Of a stretch of DNA of 64,000 bases, positions 47,060-58,708 are shown in pieces. Numbering within the stretch: position 1 is the first letter of the stretch; each line of letters starts with the position of its first letter. A program made the translations under genes and the position numbers. The notes beneath the pieces are model-generated. The model had not been told where the DNA came from. It searched no databases and worked only from the letters and a program-made list of their open reading frames with translations. Source of the DNA: Ahaetulla prasina (taxonomy: Eukaryota > Chordata > Lepidosauria > Squamata > Colubridae); NCBI RefSeq assembly GCF_028640845.1, contig NC_080539.1:301396516-301460515 (forward strand), written 5' to 3'.

Positions 47060-47645
47060 GAAATGTGGATGAAAAATCAAATCTCTGGAACACAGGAGTG
47101 GATGAGTTTCTTTCTATCCTTAGTGAAAGAAGTTTTACATATACGTTTAAGGAGTTAAAATATATTTTTGGAATAAACAACAAAAGGATGATTAAAATGT
47201 TGATTTTAGAAAGTTACAAAGGGACTAGGGATCCAGAAAAATGCGAGATAAGTTTCTGGAATTAATTATGAGAAAACTTCCTGTGAAAAATATTTGTTTT
47301 GAATTTTTTTTTTAAAAAAATGATAGGATGGGACTTTGAAGGCTACACACCGGAAGGAACTAGAAAGAACTAAATACTACAATGAAAAAAAAAAGAGCAC
47401 TTAAATTTCACTTACTAATATGGAATGGAGCAAAATATTTCAACAGGGGACATATTGAAGTATATTTTTCAACAATGAACCCAAAAGTAAATTTGAAGAG
47501 TGTCTGCCTCTATAGATAAGACTGTTTTTCAAACATGATATGGTAGAGAAAAACGTTTTACCTGCGAAGATTGCTCTGAAGGAAGATTTCAAAATGTCAA
47601 GTTATGGGACTGATTTACAATCACGGATCGACAATAGGTATTTGC
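47060..47645 (+). mobile_element. L1-like remnant (unclassified), shared with 11700-12420
   Basis: The front is a 66-codon frame (47065-47265: EKSNLWNTGVDEFLSILSER and following). The downstream blocks gcaaaatatttcaacagggg and acatattgaagtatattttt match 12100-12145. Probably a fragment of the same LINE family; no catalytic motif present, so the class is not certain. Confidence 0.4.
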
Positions 47646-47651
47646 TTTCTA

Positions 47652-47825
47652 CAGGTAGCCCTTGTTTAACAAACATTTGTTTAGCAACCATTTGTAAAAA
47701 AGATGGCACTGAATGAAGGAACTTATGACTAGTGCCCAAATGTACAGCCATTGCAGTACCCCTGTGGTCTCCTGATTGCAACCTGGGTTCTTGGCAACCC
47801 GTTTGTTCTTAGAGGACGTTTATTT
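47652..47825 (+). mobile_element. TA-flanked MITE fragment
   Basis: Starts caggtagcccttgtttaac after TA, followed by tgtttagcaaccatttg and tgaaggaacttatgac. It is cut by the Rex1-like tail at about 47826; the other side was not recognised. Confidence 0.6.
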
Positions 47826-48028
47826 TTATTTATTTATTTTATTTTGTCATACGGTATATATAAGCATAAGCATGAAATAACTATACAATATATAAGCATA
47901 TATATAAGCCTAAGTATGTAATAACTATATTAATTGGATATAATGAAAGGAAACAATAGGACAGGAACGGTAGGCACGCTTGTGCTCTTATGCACGCCCC
48001 TTACAGACCTCTTAGGAATGGGGTTCCT
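47820..48028 (-). mobile_element. Rex1/CR1-like LINE 3' UTR fragment
   Basis: (TTTATTTA)n tail, ttgtcatacggtatatataa, repeated aagcataagcatgaaataac units, then the signature gacaggaacggtaggcac and cttatgcacgccccttac, ending in the last codons (cctcttaggaatgggg). Confidence 0.87.
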
Positions 48029-48146
48029 AACACATTCCCTGTGATACTGTGATTGCCATGGACAATTTTCTCTGAGGGCATCCCCAGAAAATATATGGGG
48101 AAGACAGCAGGAAAGGTCACCACCAGTGCTAGTCCAGAGAGCTCGC

Positions 48147-48454
48147 TTTTGGGAGGGATGTTTTTTTTAACCCAACCTCTTTGAGAGCAAAAGGGCTACT
48201 CAGTGGAGAGACTCTGCCCCGTTGGGTGAAATCAATCCATCAAGAGATTGAGAGCTTTTGCTCTCAAGGAGGCTATGTGAAAAAAGCCCCTTAGGATGGG
48301 AAAATGTCCCTCAGGATGGATTTTCCCCCCCAGCCTCCTTGACAGCAGAAGTGCTGCCTGACAGATTGATTTTGCCCTGTGGGCAGAGTCTTTCCACTGA
48401 GTAGCCCTTTTGCTCTCAAAGAGGCTGTGGGTGAAAATGTCTGCCCCAAAAGCC
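48147..48454. repeat. Foldback (long hairpin) element, ~300 bp
   Basis: The left arm 48176-48220 (cctctttgagagcaaaaggg ...) is complementary to 48380-48424 at 43 of 45 positions. Weaker complementarity continues outward (ttttgggagggatg against gtctgccccaaaag) and inward (gaaatcaatccatcaag against ctgacagattgatttt). The whole unit therefore folds back on itself around 48300. No coding frame, no CAG...CTG ends and no clear target duplication. It could be a MITE whose ends have decayed or an unlisted foldback family. Confidence 0.85.
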
Positions 48455-48519
48455 AAAGAGGATTTTGTCACAGGGTACTTGCAGCACAGGGTATTTGCAG
48501 CAGCCCCTCAGAAATGAAA

Positions 48520-48734
48520 TGATTTCTACTATGTTAATGGTTTTTAGTCAGGGTTTTATTATTGTTTTAATTAGTTTTAACATTTGCCAAAATTGAATTA
48601 GATTTTTATAGTGTTTTTTAACCTTATTTATGAATATTGTTTTACATTGGCTGTAAACCGCCCTGAGTCCTTCGGGAGAAGAGCGGTATAGAAATTTAAT
48701 TAATTAATTAATTAATTAATTAAATACTCATTTC
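48520..48734 (+). mobile_element. L2 LINE 3' UTR tail
   Basis: ctgtaaaccgccctgagtcc and ttcgggagaagagcggtata form the L2 3' hairpin. The tail is (TTAA)n at 48698-48724 instead of the usual (AAAT)n. Upstream T-rich UTR to about 48520; no coding part. The neighbouring LTR-like unit begins directly after it. Confidence 0.85.
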
Positions 48735-49479
48735 TGAGAGCTGGCTCCAAACGGCCAGTGCTGCAATGCTCTGCACCAAAATCCCCCTTGGTTTTGGGAC
48801 AGGTTTCGTGTCCCACTCCTCCTCCGACGGCCGGGTCTGGGAAGTCTGTATCAAGCATGGCCACGAAGCCTCTGCAGCTTTGCCAAATTCCTGTCAGAAT
48901 TCTCAGGGCAGGCAGGAATCCAAGGTGTGACTTCAGCAACCAGATGAGACTTTGCTTGACTCAAGGAATGCCAAAAAGCAGATCCTTTATATAGGCCATA
49001 GGGTGTGGCTCCATGACTCAGCACTTATCCAGGCCTGCCCCTCCCTTCCTTTTGCTGACGTCGCCTCTCCATTCTCCGGAAGCGGGGATCCATCCACTGT
49101 GTCTTTCCGTCCTCCTGCTCTGCTGCCGGCACTTCTAGCACGTGGCTGGCTTCTTGCTCACACACTGTAGGAGGAAGGTTTGTTTGCTCATTCTGTCTGG
49201 GCATGGTGCCAGGGCTGGAGGCTGAAGGCATGCCAGGCCATTCTTCTTCACTATCAGTCTCTGGCTCAGATAGCAGGAGATGGGAGGGGCCTGGCTGAGG
49301 AGAGGAGGGCGGGCGAGGTACAACAACAGGTTTGTTTTTTGTCTACAGTGCTGGGCTGAAGAAAAGGAACTTAGATTGTCATGATCTGAACGTCTTTCCT
49401 CCAGCCCAGCAGTGCAGTTCCTAGAAAGGAATTGCCTGCCCACTTCAGCAGGCAGTTCATTTGCTCTACCCCCTTAACA
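48735..49479 (-). mobile_element. LTR-like unit (possible solo LTR)
   Basis: On the minus strand the unit starts tgttaaggggg (49479) and ends gccagctctca (48735), giving TG...CA termini over 745 bp. A TATA box, tatataaagg, lies at 48984-48993 on this strand. The block is notably GC-rich relative to its surroundings. Flanking pentamers (atttc and attct) do not match well, so no target duplication supports it. Several short frames lie inside, none recognised. A non-LTR origin cannot be excluded. Confidence 0.42.
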
Positions 49480-49623
49480 ATTCTTGCAGTCATTTAATGA
49501 CTATCATAGGGAGAATTGGGATTGTGGTTGGTGAGAAAGGCACATGAACTCCAGAGTAACAACTGCAATGACTTACGACCTAAATTACAGGCCCAGTTGT
49601 GGTGATAAGTTGAGGGCTACCTG
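49480..49623 (+). mobile_element. TA-flanked MITE, right-end fragment
   Basis: Runs from tcttgcagtcatttaatgac to gataagttgagggctacctg, ending at 49623 followed by TA. It fits the right end of the MITE family. Confidence 0.65.
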
Positions 49624-49625
49624 TA

Positions 49626-51533
49626 TTTATGAGTTGGCTGTCTATAAGCAGAACAAAAAGATTTGCCAGTATTATTTCATATAGTCAAGATTTAAAAACT
49701 AGACTGAATGTTCAAACAGTAGCTTAAATTATGAGATATGTTTTTGTTGTTCCTTCTGGATTTCCATGTTTCTTCGTGTTTCTCTTTTTTCTTTTTGCAT
49801 ACTAAAGCAACACAATTTATTGAAAAGGAAACAAAAAATTTAGAACTTTATCTTAGCTATACCTAGCAAAAGAAGACTAAAAGGGCCAAATTGGCTTATA
49901 AAATCGAACAGTCCATGTACCAATTAACACATCCTATATATTTAGACCCTATATCCTATATATTTAGCCTGCACAGCCAATCAAAATCAAAGTATGAAAC
50001 CTTGATATGGTTGCTGTGTCTTGGCTGAGGAAAACAAAAGGATGAATAATTAAACTTTAAAACAGTTAAATTTTAACTGTAAAAATGGGAAAATTATTAC
50101 TAACCCTCTTGTATTATGCAGGAACTAAGTTGTATATGGAAACATTCACAAATCCTGTTCCACTACAGCATTAAAGACATGTGTCTATACACAATGAGCA
50201 GGCTGATTGAATTATATATTCATAATGGGAACTTTTTGCTCCGTCAGGAGTTTCAGTTAAGAATGTTTACAGGTTTGTATATATGTGTCTGAAAATTTAC
50301 AGCCAAGTAAGAGGCATTCAAATCCATTCTTATATTTATTTAAATTTGTATGCTGCCCAGCTCCCAATGACGCTGTGTATCTCTACAATGCATGTACCTT
50401 TTGGCAAGGCTCCTTCTCATAATACCTTTTCACAAGCCACAACAAGACTCATACCAGTGCAAAAAGACTTTCAGTCCTATAGGTGATTAGGGTTCCTGAC
50501 TTTCCCATCAATGCTGGGATAGTCAGAAGGCATAGTATGACTAGTATGACTTTGCTTATCCTTTCATGAGTTCAATAATGCTATGCAGAATGCAGAGTAA
50601 TATAAAATGCAGCAAAATGCTCCTTGGCTCCATACAGTGAAGAAGACATGAGTTTTAAACAACCTTCAAAGAGAATAAAAGTTTCCATTGCTTACATTTG
50701 CTCAGACTACATGCATATCATTTCAAAAGGACGGCAGGGATCCATTTAAAACAATGAAAATATATTATACCATATGAAACACTTGGTTATTTGTCATCAA
50801 ATCTGTTATCCATTCCAAGATTTAAATCCATAGTTTAAATAGGTATATCTGTGGTTATTCAACTGATCATGGCTTTATGTAATAGTAATGGGTTTTATGG
50901 GACCATTTACTCCCCTATTTCTTGGAAGGCAACAAGGGGAGAAGAAAAGAAGACAAGTAGGGTGGGGCATAACAGAACTTTGTTTAAAGGTTGCCACATG
51001 ATAGCTTATAATCAACATTTGATCTGATTCCATTACTCTCCCTAGTTACTAAATATGCTATTTTTGAAAAACTGGAGGAAGAGGACTGTGAAATAGCGTC
51101 ATTCTGTGGGAAGATTATTTTTTAATGAAATCTGTACATCATCTCTCATGAGTTCAGAAACAATATTTTAATTGCCCCAAATGCTGAAAAATATCTTGTT
51201 ATAGAAATAAGCCATAAACACAGTAGAGGCATCATACACTGAAACAAATATTGAAGCAATCTATTCTTCCTTTTTCTGGGTTTTTTATGCCACTGTTTTC
51301 GGTGTTCTAAACCCATACTGGGCAGTGAAATTTGATGAATGAGAATTTTATTTAGCATTCCTTTCGAAGGAAAGAATTCTGGAAAAATGTGCCATGCTCT
51401 TGAACTTATTTTGTTACAAGGGTAGGAGTATATGAATGATCTCTCTTTCAGTTGTACATACATCCTCCCAAAGTTCCATATTTAGTTAAATTCCAGAGGA
51501 AGGCATTATAAGGTTCCCACACAGTGTTTTCAG
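49626..51533. other. No recognisable gene or repeat
   Basis: About 1.9 kb. A local duplication of cctatatatttag occurs at about 49931-49970. Nothing else recognised. Confidence 0.5.
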
Positions 51534-51535
51534 TA

Positions 51536-51862
51536 CAGGTAGTCCTTGACTTACGCAGCTCATTTAGTGACTCTTTGAAGTTACAATGGCACTGAAAAGT
51601 GATTTATGACCATTTTTCACATTACAACCATTTCAGCATCCCCATAGTCATGTGATCAAAATTCAGACAGTGGCAACTGACTCATATTTATGATGGTTAC
51701 AGTGTCTTGGGTCATGTAATCCCATTTGGCCTCCTTCTAATAAGCAAAGTCAATGGGGATGCCAGATATACTTAACAACAGTGTTACTAATGTAACACTT
51801 GCAGTAGTTCACTTAACCGTGGCAAGAAGAGTCATAAAATGAAGCAAAACTCACTTAAAAAT
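51536..51862 (+). mobile_element. TA-flanked MITE, left end intact
   Basis: Starts caggtagtccttgacttacg after TA. Block order is as at 42093: gaagttacaatggcactgaa, catccccatagtcatgtgat, aaattcagacagtggcaact, cttgggtcatgtaatcccat. The right end is lost in a G-rich stretch at 51862. Confidence 0.82.
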
Positions 51863-51869
51863 GGGGGTG

Positions 51870-51958
51870 GGGATATGCTGACTCTGTAAACAGCTTAGAG
51901 AGGACTCTAACGCACTGTGAAGCTGTATATAAGTCTAAATGCAAGTGCTATTGCTTTC
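51870..51958 (+). mobile_element. tRNA-SINE 3' half
   Basis: gatatgctgactctgtaaac, gcttagagaggactctaacg and gaagctgtatataagtctaa followed by gtgctattgct match the 3' half of the SINE at 57075-57318 (minus strand). The tRNA head is missing. Confidence 0.8.
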
Positions 51959-53375
51959 CCCCTAGCAATTGTTAACCAGAAGTACACTTCTTTTAATGTT
52001 GACTATAATATACTGTATAACTATTAGGTAAACTGTTATGTGACTAATACCCCTTTAAAACAAACTTCCTTTGTGTTAACAGACTTTACTGAATAATAGG
52101 CATGGGACTCTTCATCAAGATTACACCATGTCTGACAAAAAGTTTAATCTTTCATTACCAGCAGTCCCAATGAAACAGTAATAGAAGCATTCTCAGCATA
52201 ATAGCAATATTGAAGAGAGTTACACTGATTAATCAATAGGGAAGTTTTAGATGAGGAAACGGAAATAGCAGACACATTGGGGAAAAGTGGTTTTATGATG
52301 CTGGAGCTTCTGATGTTAAAGTAAGCCAAGATGAGCATAGCTGAACTTGTTTCTTGTATTCAAAAACTGAATTAATGATAAGTAGGCAGGAGAAATTAAT
52401 GGGAAATCATGTCACAAGCTAAAATGAATGTTGAAAAGTGGTTCCAAAGAGAATTGCTCTGCTTAAAAGGAAGATCAGTTCTATCACTATTGCTTCCTTC
52501 TTTAATGATCTGCAGACCAGATTGCTGTGGTTTCTTTGAGATTAGAATGCCTCAAGCCAAAGTCATAGCAGAACCCCAAATAAAAATTGAAAGACAAGAG
52601 AAAGAGGAGAAATCATGTATAGGTATTTTGTATGGCTTGTGGTTTATGTATTCTTGTCTTATTTAGCAATAAGGGAATGCAGTGGGCAGAAATAGTTCTG
52701 TTTGTGTTTTCTGAGCTGGACAGGAATTTTGCATAAACTGGGAAGTGCAGAAACTTTTTTTTTTCCTTTAACAAGGATTTCCTGGGAACTTGCTTTTCTC
52801 CCTAGCCTTCTCAGTTGCTGGCTAAATTCTATAGGCTGCATAGAAGAGTCAGACTGATGTCTCAGAACATTTACCAGAATATTTGATGGACTGTCTGAAT
52901 GGGGATTTCGGCTTTATAGAGGATCCTTCAAGCAGAAGTAAATAATTAAATATATTTAATTTAATATAAATAATTAAATGGAACAAAAATACCAAGATTG
53001 TAATTACAAAGTAGAGATGCATTATATTAATGATCTTAGCTGTTGACTAATTGTATATATGTTCTGTACAAGTGAACAATTTCCTCTACAAAAATGAGCT
53101 AAAGAAAAGTCATTCCTGCCATTTGGAATACAAATACCACAAATCTAATCTAAGCAAAATCTAAGCAAAAGCTGACGCCATCAATTTACCTGTGCATTAA
53201 TTTTTAGTATAATTATTGGAATGATTCATTGGGCAGAATTCTACCCATTTTTCCTCTAGCTTTGGAAGATTTAATAATAGCATAACTTATAGGAATGAAA
53301 AAGAACCGTCAATGATGAAGGTAACATAATTTCAACTCCTGCAATTCATAAATTTCATTTTTTAAAAATGCCATC
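51959..53375. other. No recognisable gene or repeat
   Basis: About 1.4 kb; an 85-codon frame at 52409-52666 shows no recognised motif. No element ends seen. Confidence 0.45.
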
Positions 53376-54114
53376 TTAGAATAGTAGAACTGAAAAGGGC
53401 AAATCAGGCAACTGAATCCAAACCCTGGCTCAGTATATGAATCCATAATTAAAGGTTCCTAGACAGATTATGTCTAGCTTCTGCTTAAAGGCTTGCTCTG
53501 ATGAACTGGATTTTTAAAAAATTTTATTGGATTTTTAAAAATCTTCAATAAGAATCTCTTCCTGTAATTTAAATCAATTGTTCTATGCTCTATAGTTCTG
53601 AATGATGGAGAACAGATTTTCTGCTACGTGATGTACTTTAAGGTATTATATCTCCTGCCAGCCTTCTCTTCATAAAGCTAGATAGGCCCAGCGCCTTCAA
53701 TTTCTCTACATGAGACTTAGTTTCTAGTTCCTTGATCATCTTTATTATCCTTCTTTACGCCTCTTCCAGGAGCTGTGAATCATTCCAATAACTGTGACTC
53801 TGATATCCAGAACTGTATCTTATACTTTAAAGTGAGTCTGACCAAAGCAGTAGTTATTCCATTCAATTTGATAACTATATTTCACTTAATGTAGTATAAA
53901 GTGTTTTGCCTTTTTTGCAATCACACTCCTGACTTGTAGTCAGTTTATTGCTATTATTCTAAGATCTTTCTCACAAGTACTATTGCAAAACTAGATGACT
54001 ACTTCCATACTTATATATTCATTATCTGGTTCTTAAGTATATAATTTCCCATTTTGCTTCTTAAATTTTGCTATATTTTCAGCTCACATTTTCAAATTTT
54101 CATTAAACTTTTGG

Positions 54115-55580
54115 TGATAGAATAGAATAGAATAGAATTTTTTATTGGCCAAGTATGATTGGACACACAAGGAATTTGTCTTAACATAACATAACATAAC
54201 ATCAGAGTTGGAAGGGACCTTGGAGGCCTTCTAGTCCAACCCCCTGCCCAGGCAGGAAACCCTACACCATCTCAGTCAGATGGTTATCCAACATTTTCTT
54301 AAAAATTTCCAGTGTTGGAGCATTCACAACTTCTGCAGGCAAGTCGTTCCACTTATTAATTGTTCTAACTGTCAGGAAATTTCTCCTTAGTTCTAAGTTG
54401 CTTCTTTCTTTGATCAGTTTCCACCCATTGCTTCTTGTTCTACCCTCAGGTGCTTTGGAGAACAGCCCGACTCCCTCTTCTTTGTGGCAGCCCCTGAGAT
54501 ATTGGAACACAGCTATCATGTCTCCCCTAGTCCTTCTTTTTGTTAAACTAGACATACCCAGTTCCTGCAACCGTTCTTCATATGTTTTATCCTCCAGTCC
54601 CCTAATCATCTTTGTTGCTCTTCTCTGCACTCTTTCTAGAGTCTCAACATCTTTTTTACATCGTGGCGACCAAAACTGGATGCAATATTCCAAGTGTGGC
54701 CTTACCAAGGCATTATAAAGTGGTACTAACACTTCACGTGATCTTGATTCTATCCTCTGTTTATGCAGCCCAGAACTGTGTTGGCTTTTTAACAGCTGCT
54801 GCACACTGCTGGCTCATATCTAAATGGTTATCCACTAGGACTCCAAGATCCCTCTCACAGGTACTACTATTGAGCAAGGTACCACATATACGGTACTGGT
54901 GCATTTTGTTTTTGGCCTAAATGTAGAACCTTACTTTTTCACTGTTGAATTTCATTTTGTTAGATAGCCCAATGTTCAAGTCTGTCAAGATCTTTCTGTA
55001 ACTTGAGCCTATCTTCTGGAGTGTTGGCTATTCCTGCCAGCTTGGTGTCATCTGCAAATTTGATGAGTTCCCATCTATCCCTCGTCCAAGTCATTGATGA
55101 AGATGTTGAAGAGTACTGGGCCTAAAACAGAGCCTTGGGGTACTCCACTGCATACTTCCCTCCATGTGGATGTAGTTCCGTTGAGGACTACACGTTGAGT
55201 GCGGTTGGTCAGCCAGTTACGAATCCATCTGGTGGTGGTGCTGTCTAACCCACATTTTTCTACTTTATCTAGTAGTAGGTTATGGTCTACTTTATCAAAT
55301 GCTTTACTGAAGTCCAAGTAAATTATATCGACAGCATTCCTCTGGTCTACTAATTTTGTCATTTTGTCAAAGAATGCGATAAGATTAGTCTGGCATGATC
55401 TGTTTTTGACAAACCCATGTTGGCTTTTGGTTATTACTTTGTTTGCTTCTAGGTGCTCTCAGTGTACATAAAATAAAAGATACGTTCATCAAGGTACAAC
55501 ATTTACAACACAATTGATGGTCAATATATCAATATAAATCATAAGGATTGCCAGCAACAAGTTATAGTCATACAATTTGA
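54115..55580 (-). mobile_element. CR1/L3-type LINE 3' end, split by young CR1
   Basis: The (TAGAA)n tail at 54115-54140 and ttggccaagtatgattggac lead to ggaatttgtctt at 54181. The continuation ggtgctctcagtgtacataa starts at about 55447 and runs to tgccagcaacaagttatagt. Joined, they reproduce the sequence of 60-412 exactly in order. Confidence 0.8.
54182..55446 (-). mobile_element. CR1 LINE, RT palm to 3' end (young)
   Basis: Starts with the (AACAT)n tail, then the CR1 3' end. The minus-strand frames hold [26 protein letters not shown] and [12 protein letters not shown] (55075-55362) and, in other frames, [20 protein letters not shown] and LEIFKKMLDNHLTEMV (54262-54804). It carries the same two single-base losses in the AAVKK and NRG-equivalent codons as the copy at 19086. 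1.26 kb, 5'-truncated. Confidence 0.93.
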
Positions 55581-55688
55581 TTTGATTTCTGTTGCCTAAC
55601 TTTCCGTATGTCCCTGTTAAATTTCATTTCATTACTGTCAGTCCATTTCTCCAGTTCATTAAAATAATTTTATTTCTGACTTCTAGGG

Positions 55689-55858
55689 CAGAGGTCCCCA
55701 ACCCCTAGTCCATGGACCAGCATTGGTCCATGCCATGCAGAAACTGGGCTGTGCAAACAAGCGAAGCCCCATCCGTGGGCTGCAGGCAGCATGCAAACAA
55801 GTCTGCAGAAAAACCTCTCTCCACTGATCCCTAATATCCAAAAAGTTGGGGGCTGCTG
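55689..55858 (+). mobile_element. hAT-like MITE, 170 bp, TSD ttctaggg
   Basis: Starts cagaggtccccaacccc and ends aagttgggggctgctg, imperfect inverted ends. Exact 8-bp duplication ttctaggg at 55681-55688 and 55859-55866. A fragment of the same element is at 6541-6690. It sits inside the old CR1. Confidence 0.94.
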
Positions 55859-56035
55859 TTCTAGGGTACCAGATGCCAATTTTGTATCATCTGCATGTCT
55901 GATAAATATTCTTTTCCCCGCTTCATTCAAATAAATAATAATGCAGAGAATTTGAGACTGAACCTGTAACACCCCATTCAGTATCACTCTTTCTGAAAAA
56001 TTATTGAAGTTCATTCTGTTGGAGTACACTTTTTG

Positions 56036-56674
56036 AGTAAGCTAAGCATCCTTTCCATTGTCATGACATTCAGACCACAGGTTTGTAATTCAGAATGCAT
56101 GGCATAAATAGAAATGTAAATAGACAGACAGACAGAAAGACATAACATCTAATGATCTAATAAGTTATCTGAGCAGAAAATAAGTTTAGACTACCTTCTT
56201 GCCAAATCTAACTTTGACAATCTCGACAAAAAATGTCTAAAACATTCTGGCTTCTAGTAACCACATTATGCATAATGTTACTGGGCCATATTATCTGAGG
56301 GACTGCCTCTCTCTGGCTATATCTGCCTACCCTTTCGGGTGCCAAAGAGAAAGCTGTGGATCCCAACTGCTCAGAAACTATATCTGCTGGGTCCCAGGAA
56401 GAGGGGCTGCTCTGCCATAATGCCCACCTTGTAGAATCTTCTCCCTCCAAAGCCCAGAGTGAGGCTAGCTTCATCTCTCTCCATATTCCGCAAGTCCCTC
56501 AAGACCTGGCTATGTCATCAGGCCTGGGGGTTTCAGGATCCTTTATTGTGGTTAATGTCATCATCTCTTGTTTTGTGTACCTTTCTAATAGTTACTTTTA
56601 AATTGTGACTGTTTTAAAAGTATATGTTTTTTTTAAATTAAGTGTTGTATGCTTTGTGACATGGGCAGCTATAC

Positions 56675-56675
<1 letters not shown>
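56036..56675. other. Unassigned sequence
   Basis: Nothing recognised; frames at 56208-56601 show no motif. Confidence 0.45.

Positions 56676-56752
<77 letters not shown>
56676..56752. repeat. (GATA)n microsatellite
   Basis: About 19 uninterrupted GATA units followed by a GATG/GACA-like border. GATA arrays are well known from snake genomes (Bkm-type repeats). Confidence 0.95.
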
Positions 56753-56754
<2 letters not shown>

Positions 56755-57074
56755 GGATAATCAGACAGACAGACAGGCCAATAGATAGCAAAAGTCCATC
56801 TCTTTATGATATGATATGCAATCTTTCCATTTGTCTTCCTCCAGTCATCTTACACGTCATACATTCTCCAGAATTTTTCAAAGTTAATGCAGAAAGGCCC
56901 ATCCTTAGTTAGTTTCTTCAGCATTTTACAATACAATTCATCCCATCCTGGATAGCTAAACCATATTGTTAATAAACAAGTGTTTTCCAACCATAGCCCT
57001 AGCATTTTTAACCTTTGATCCTGCTCCTCACAATTTTATAGTAGAATTTTCTTGTTGGAGAAAATTAAACCAGT
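56753..57074. other. Unassigned sequence
   Basis: Short (CAGA)n at 56762-56776, otherwise nothing. Confidence 0.45.
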
Positions 57075-57318
57075 GAAGGAAAATAGCAATAATACTTAGA
57101 CTTATATACTGCTTTACAGTTCTTTACAGCCCTCTCTAAGAGGTTAACAGAGTCAGCATATTGGGTCCACATTTTACTGACCTTGGAAGGATGGAAGGCT
57201 GAGTCAACCTTGAGTCCGGTGAGATTTGAACTGCCAAATTGCAGGCAAGCCGGCAATCAGCAGAAGTAGCCTGCAGTACTGTACTATAACCACTGCACCA
57301 CCATGGCTCACTAGGAAC
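57075..57318 (-). mobile_element. tRNA-derived SINE, near full length
   Basis: On the minus strand the A box tggtgcagtggttatagtac and the B box cagttcaaatctc are present. They are followed by ggttgactcagccttccatc, aatatgctgactctgttaac and the 3' end agtatataagtctaagtatt. About 245 bp. This uninterrupted copy is the reference for the split one at 30281-31145. Confidence 0.85.
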
Positions 57319-58391
57319 TGAATCATTCTGCTTTGGGTATATTAGTTCTCTTGCTCTCCTTCCTGTTCTTTAAAATATTTCTAAATAAGTCCTTTTTGTT
57401 GTTATTTTCCTTTGCTAACTTCATCTCAGTCTGAATTTTCAATTTTCTCACTTTATTTTTACAGTTCTAGCACACCTTTATGTACTTTAACTTTCCAGTC
57501 CTTGTATACATCTTTTTATTGTTTTCAGATCTTCACTAAGTTTCTTGTGCAGCAAGTGTTTTCTTCTGTAATTCTTCATTTTTTTCATCCTCAATGGAAT
57601 TATTCTTAGAATAGGGTAATATGTTTTTTCTTGTATTCTTTTCTTAATGTTTTCAGTATTATATATACACCTGAGCATTCTTACTTCTGTCTATGCTGTT
57701 CTCATCTCTTTGTTGTACTTTAGCCTCCCAGCCTTTCTATAGATTAATACTATATTATGACTGATTTAAACAGAATGAAAGGTATAAATGCTATGTCTGA
57801 GAGCTGTCTTCTCTGAATGTTTACCTATTTTAGTATTTAATGATTTTAAAACGTGTTTTCAGTTAACAGAGCACTTTACATTGCTTCCTCAAAGTAACAT
57901 ATAGTAGAAATGTTCTACTTTTTCATATCATCTTAAATATATGAGTATTATTATTTAGAGTATTTGGAGTTTACTAAAACACGGAAGCAAGATAAAAATT
58001 ATTTGGGAAACTAATTTAATGAAATGGAACATAATACAACTTCTGCTCCCTTTTGCCTGCAATGCAGTAAACCTATTTGCCATCTTATTTCACCAGATTT
58101 CTTATAGTATGTTTGATCACTTAGCTTTACTTCCTAGTATATCTATTATTAATATTTGTACATATGTTTATTTTTGTAACCCTAATGTGAATAAGAGTGT
58201 ATTAGAAAAAGCCAAAGGGCATTCTACTACCACAGACCTTCTGCTCTTTTTAAAAGAATATATGTGACACAGTGTCATGCAAGCATAAATTCCCTTCACT
58301 TGTCTTTATTCTGCCCCTTCAAATCTGCTTCAAAATTCCTTCCTCTCTCCAATTTTAGAAGTGCACAGTGAGTTTTAGAGGGGAGGAGAAC
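57319..58391. other. No recognisable gene or repeat
   Basis: Pyrimidine-rich in parts, AT-rich; nothing recognised. Confidence 0.45.
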
Positions 58392-58700
58392 CAGTGGTGG
58401 GTTTCAATTTTTTTTTACTACAGGTTCTGTGGGTGTGACTTAATGGGTATGGCATGGCTTGGTGGGTGTGGCTTGGTGAGCGTGGCAGGGGAAGGATACT
58501 ACAAAATCTGCATTCCCTCCCCAAACCAGGGGAAGGTTACTGCAAAATCCCCATTTCGTCCCGGTCAGCTGGGACTCAGGAGGCAGAGAATAGATGGGGG
58601 CAGGGCCAGTCAGACTTTTTACTACCGGTTCTCTGAACTACTCAAAATTTCCACTACCGGTTCTCCAGAACTGGTCAGAACCTGCTGAAACCCACCTCTG
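58392..58700 (+). mobile_element. hAT-like element, 309 bp, TSD aggagaac
   Basis: Starts cagtggtgggtttcaa and ends ctgaaacccacctctg. Exact 8-bp duplication aggagaac at 58384-58391 and 58701-58708. The interior has several ggtgtggcttgg-type units and two accggttctc motifs near the right end. Confidence 0.94.
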
Positions 58701-58708
58701 AGGAGAAC

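Larger units (their letters stand above)
53380..56035 (-). mobile_element. Old CR1 LINE, split by a nested stack
   Basis: Pieces 53380-54114 and about 55581-56035 join into one degenerate minus-strand CR1. The outer part keeps ccttgatcatctttattatc and tctgaccaaagcagtagtta, the equivalents of the RATKMIRG and LVRP areas. The inner part keeps ccatttctccagttcattaa and gtatcatctgcatgtctgat, the equivalents of the FADD region. Between them sits a CR1/L3-type end that itself contains a young CR1. A hAT element is also inside the right piece. Confidence 0.75.
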
